DNA of 64,000 bases from Amoebidium appalachense. Taxonomy: Eukaryota > Ichthyosporea. A program made the position numbers and the translations under genes. Positions within the stretch are counted from its first letter, which is position 1, and each line of letters opens with the position of its first letter. The DNA lies in the NCBI GenBank assembly GCA_963693365.1, contig CAVNZM010000009.1:8866001-8930000 (forward strand). The letters run 5' to 3'. The notes beneath the pieces are model-generated. The model made no database searches. It was given only the letters and a program-made list of their open reading frames with translations, and was not told the DNA's origin. Shown in pieces: positions 60,148-64,000 of the stretch.

Positions 60148-60756
60148 GGATAATCACATAACAGCAAAATGAATACCGCCCAGGCCGCTTGCATTTATCC
60201 CTCGTGTACGTACATATCACATTGCATGCAGCCGGCCAATTGAACACTGCTGTGTTGTAAATACAATAACAATTATTTGAATGTCTACATACAGAATCTC
60301 GTTTCCACACAGGCCACACACATTTACACGCCATATAAGACATCTTGCTACTGCCTTCGAGCAATAATCAAAATACATACACGCGAGCCTCAATTGTAAA
60401 TGCAAGATACATACACCTGATCATGTGATGACTATCAGCAAACAGTTGCATTCTCGAAACACGAAAAAAAAAGTAGGTATATCACTCAGGAACCTTCGAA
60501 TTCGAATATCAACATCATCCGGTCTGGCACACCTATTCCCTTCCACCGTACAAGAGTTAAAAAACAACTTAACCATAATCACACCATCTATAAATACCAA
60601 TAACATGTCACCTGGTGCCGTAGCGAAACCAATCATTTACAAGATAAATGCTTCAAAAAAAAAACAAACAAAAAAAAAAAAAAAAAACAAACAAAAAAAA
60701 CAAAACGGATGAAAGCCACCATCAAACCACCATCACCACCCACCTGCACAGTCTTC
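59009..60756. other. Intergenic region between convergent genes
   Basis: Contains poly-T (59180-59205), poly-G (about 59236-59263 and 59279-59308), a GT/G array (60088-60149) and an A-rich stretch (60655-60705). A TATA-like TATAAATA at about 59485 has no recognisable gene after it. Confidence 0.6.
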
Positions 60757-61852
60757 TCACCCAGCCAGTTTCACGTACACACCCACATACAGCGTAATCT
60801 CCCCATTCGTCTTCTCCTTCAATTTCCCCACCGCCTCCTTCGTCGGTGCGAATACAAACCGGCACGACTCCGACATACTCCGAAAATAGTCCGAGTGGTG
60901 CAAAAACTGCGGTCTCTGCTTGAAAGGCATTCCTTTCCACTGCATGCCAACCGCACACACATAAGTACTGTGCGCAGAGTCAACCACGCGATATTTCGGA
61001 CGCACGTGCACCACGAAATTATCCGTATCACGTGCCTTAGCAAATTCGCAGTACACCAACCAATCAAAACCACAGCTGCTGAATTCCATCCGATCCGTCT
61101 TCTGCCCGCTGAAAGTTTCCGGAAAGGTAATTTTTGCTTCCAAACGATTGGTCAATCGGGGCACCATCCACGACTTGGGGCATTCGATTGGTTCCTTTGC
61201 CGCCGATTCCGTCCTCGTTCTCTGCAGCACCCGCACGAGCATCCTGTAACCCTTTTTATCCAAAACATCCGCTTTGCATACCTCAGCAAATTCTTCGCTC
61301 GACATCAACGGATACCTGACACATTCCGCCACTTCCTGGAATTTCTCGCCGGTACTTTTGCACCATTCCATCGCCGCACGGAAGAACACAATCTCTTTCG
61401 CATCGGCATAATCATGCGAAAGTAGAAGTTTCATCGCTCCTGCCGGAAGTCTGTGCAAAATTTCCTTATCCTCCAATACAAATGACGCATTCGCTAGTAC
61501 CAAATCCGTGCAATAGTTTCTGACTTTTGCATTTGAGCAAAACAGTGGAACGTGGCCTGTCGGGCCCTTGTCACCCTTTTCGTTCTCTTTCTCTCTTTTC
61601 GCTCGTTTTGGTGTCGACTCCACCGTTTTCCTACCACGTTTTCTTTTCTCTGGTTCTTTCGCCGTACCCTTTTCCTTTTCGCTCTTTTCTTCATTTTCTT
61701 CGTTTTCACTCTCGTTTTCCTCCTCCCCTGTTTTTTCTTCCGCTTGGAGTGAGCCGAGAAAAATGCGAATAAGAAGGTCCTGGTTGTCTGTGTATGTCAG
61801 CCGGGAGTCGAAAAGCTCTTTGACAAGCCGAGATTCGAACTGCTCCATGCAG

Positions 61853-61894
<42 letters not shown>

Positions 61895-61906
61895 GTGTGT
61901 GTGCTC

Positions 61907-61968
<62 letters not shown>

Positions 61969-62890
61969 CACGCGTGTGCGTGTGCCTGTGTAGGTAGGTT
62001 TAGGAAGTGTGGAAGGAGGCAAGAAATGTGTCAGTGCTGCAAGAAACGGACAGTTTTGTTCGTCCGAAAGGCTTCGACCTTAGAGATGGTTAAGGTTTCA
62101 TGACAATACAGGAACGAATAACATAACAAGAAAGGCACAGGCGTCACAAGAGAATTATCCCCCCCCCCCCCCCCCCCCCGGGTCCGGCTCTATCAATTAG
62201 CAAACAAAATGTGTGTATGTGTGCCAGTAGTGTACATACATTCCTATGAGTATACTGTCGGTGTCGTTTGGCAGGGGTGGTCGGAAAGTAGAATGGCTGA
62301 GGGGAAGAGGGGCCCCGGTCTACCATGAAAAGGGGAAGTAGGGACACGGAAAGAGGGGGGGGGGGGGGGGGGGGGGGGCAATGTAAAGCTGTCTACGGTT
62401 AGAGGTAACGGTGGGAAGAAGAAAGTGAGGTGGAGAAGGGGGCAGTGAGGAGGGGGGCACGGGCGACACTGGAATGAATGTGGAGTTGGAAACATCAAAC
62501 AAACAAATAAGCAACCAAACAAGCAAACAAACAAACAAAAGAAAGTCCAAGTGAAACACAAAAACAAAACCACGACACAACCCACAAAACACCAAAGGCA
62601 ATGTGCTGTCGAAAATGCTTGAAAGCAGCACAAAGGCCTTCCCTTTATCAAAGGGCTCCTTCGTGTCATTCAAGCACGCAGAGAGAAATATGGCAAAAGG
62701 GGCACACCGAGGAAAGGGGGTGGGAGATGGGGGGTACCCTGGGGAGGGGGGGAGGAGGGAGGGGCGAGGGGGGGGGGGGGGGGGGGGAGGGGGGAGGGGG
62801 AGAGAGAGAGGACAGGGAGAGGGAGGTATAGAGTGAGAGAAAGGTCCCGGGTGAGTGAGTAGATGTGTGTGCAGGCCCGGGTGCAGGCGG

Positions 62891-62943
<53 letters not shown>

Positions 62944-63098
62944 CTGTGTGTGTAGGTGTGCGTGTGTGCCTATGTGTGTGGTGTGTGTGTGTGTGTGTGT
63001 GTGTTCACGCCCATGCCTGTGTGCATGGACGTGCATGCGCGCGTGTATGTCGTCTGCACATGCATGTGTGTTGTGTGTGTGTGTGAGTGAGCTTGGGG

Positions 63099-63145
<47 letters not shown>

Positions 63146-63571
63146 ATGCGGAACACAGTACGGAGTACAAGTACACAAAGAGAAACACAGTGCAGAACAC
63201 AGGCAAAAGCAAACATTCAAGTGTGCAATATTTGCAACGCACGCAGTTTGCAAAATAGCAGAGCACATCCTCCGGGGGGGGGGGGGGGGGGGGGAGGGGG
63301 GGGAGGGGGGGAGGGGGGGGGGGGGTAGGGGCGGGGGGGGGAGGGGGAGGGAGAGGGGGGGGGGGGGGGGGGGGATGCGTACCCTATCAGCAGCGCTTAT
63401 AAGCAGAATGTGACTTTCCGGGTCGATATTCTCCAATGCGCCGTCATAGCACACTTGCAGCACCATATCCAGTATGCGGGGCTGTATGTCCGGTATCGTC
63501 ACCGTGGTTGTGCGCTTTTCCAAAAAATCGGCCGTGCCAAGAAGTTTTTCCCAGTAGTCGCTGTTGCGTGC
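60757..63571 (-). CDS. BTB-BACK domain protein with acidic/NLS insert, 5' partial
   Basis: Minus strand. Exon 63571-63383 (63 codons) encodes the second half of a BTB/POZ domain ([39 protein letters not shown]). The last exon, 61854-60757 (365 aa, stop at 60757), starts [14 protein letters not shown]. It then has a very acidic stretch with basic nuclear-localisation-like patches ([15 protein letters not shown]), followed by a BACK-like domain ([25 protein letters not shown]). It ends with about 140 residues of unrecognised, possibly beta-rich sequence. The BTB start lies beyond 64000. Joining these two exons directly keeps frame but leaves out about eight residues usual after AADR, so a micro-exon in 61855-63382 may be missed. 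BTB-BACK proteins often serve as Cullin-3 adaptors (known); the NLS suggests a nuclear one (inference). Confidence 0.8.
61856..61963. repeat. (GT)n array at the acceptor of the BTB gene's last exon
   Basis: Read on the gene's strand this is a (CA)n array that ends CACAG directly at the first base of the last exon, the same arrangement as at several plus-strand exons. Confidence 0.9.
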
Positions 63572-63882
63572 CTGAGAGGGGAATGGGTTAAAAGTGAGTA
63601 GATGTGAAAGGATATTGCTTGTCTTTTAGGTGAAGTGTGGAAGAAATGATGTGTTATGAGAAAAGGAAGTAAAACAAAACGCTAGAGAGATTTTTTTGTC
63701 TGAATGCGACTTCGTTTGTGTGGAAGACTCAGGAAGTCAGATAAAGAATGGAAACAACATATCAAGAAAAGCGTACCGGAGGCTGCAGGGAAAAGCCAAT
63801 AGCGGTCCGCCTCAAAACAAGAAGCAGACAGGGGCCCATGACATGTGTTTTTTGAGTGGGGTTGTACAAGAAGCAAAGGAAG

Positions 63883-63906
63883 GACAGAGAGAGAGAAGAG
63901 AGAGAA

Positions 63907-63997
<91 letters not shown>

Positions 63998-64000
63998 CGA
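63883..64000. repeat. (GA)n array at the window end
   Basis: AGAGAGAG... runs almost unbroken to the last base. On the BTB gene's strand it is a (CT)n tract within an upstream intron or promoter. Confidence 0.9.

Noticed and set aside
62020-62090. Candidate micro-exon joining the two BTB-BACK exons
   Set aside because: A 27-base stretch on the minus strand has an AG before it but only a poor donor, and the residues do not fit the expected post-BTB pattern, so the link is left unresolved.

Overview
This is nuclear DNA from an intron-rich eukaryote. Coding exons are short (52-470 bp in most genes) and carry GT-AG boundaries whose phases match exactly. They are separated by introns of roughly 0.25-1.9 kb that are full of long poly-C/poly-G runs, (CA)n arrays and C-rich or G-rich simple sequence. 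The gene set (a CysJ/P450-reductase-type diflavin protein, a TALE homeobox factor, eukaryotic glutamine-dependent NAD synthetase, a double-AP2 protein, a divergent kinase-fold protein and a BTB-BACK protein) fits a unicellular eukaryote. The TALE and NAD synthetase genes suit a holozoan protist. AP2 domains are better known from plants, algae, alveolates and stramenopiles. I cannot settle the lineage from this window.

Layout. 1-5.7 kb: 3' part of a sulfite-reductase-flavoprotein/CPR-like gene (+), 8 exons seen, with a tRNA-Glu(CUC) in its first visible intron. 7.8-10.2 kb: two-exon TALE homeobox gene (-) with a CCAAT-box-rich upstream region. 11.2-12.1 kb: a purine-only-like GA/GGGA tract. 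13.7-17.6 kb: two non-LTR retrotransposon remnants (-) separated by a dispersed 0.8-kb repeat. 17.9-20.8 kb: tandem repeat, CA/GT and G-rich sequence. 21.3-38.4 kb: complete 20-exon NAD synthetase (+), 709 aa. Its introns hold a second tRNA-Glu(CUC), a TTAA-flanked foldback MITE, a truncated copy of exon 14 and tandem decoy copies of the exon 16 splice acceptor. 41.1-42.4 kb: two-exon protein with two AP2-like domains and an organelle-type N-terminus (+). 44-53.5 kb: a nest of mobile elements. A LINE fragment is split by an element with a DIRS-like reverse transcriptase, which is itself interrupted by a 3.6-kb LTR retrotransposon with 480-bp LTRs and a 5-bp target duplication. A 984-bp MITE with TTA target duplications follows. 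54.9-59.0 kb: four-exon kinase-fold (probably pseudokinase) gene (+). 60.8-63.6 kb: BTB-BACK gene (-), open at its 5' end.

The most striking feature is the intron architecture. I resolved 32 introns from exon homology and phase. In 20 of them a run of at least 8 C on the sense strand starts within about 40 nt of the 5' splice site, often directly after it. In 9 resolved acceptors a CA-type microsatellite runs straight into the 3' splice-site AG. A short repeat family bordered by poly-C recurs in introns of three genes. This could be an introner-like or simple-repeat-driven intron system, and it is the part of the window most worth following up. All exon maps were made by eye from codon phase and remembered family sequences; no search or alignment was run.
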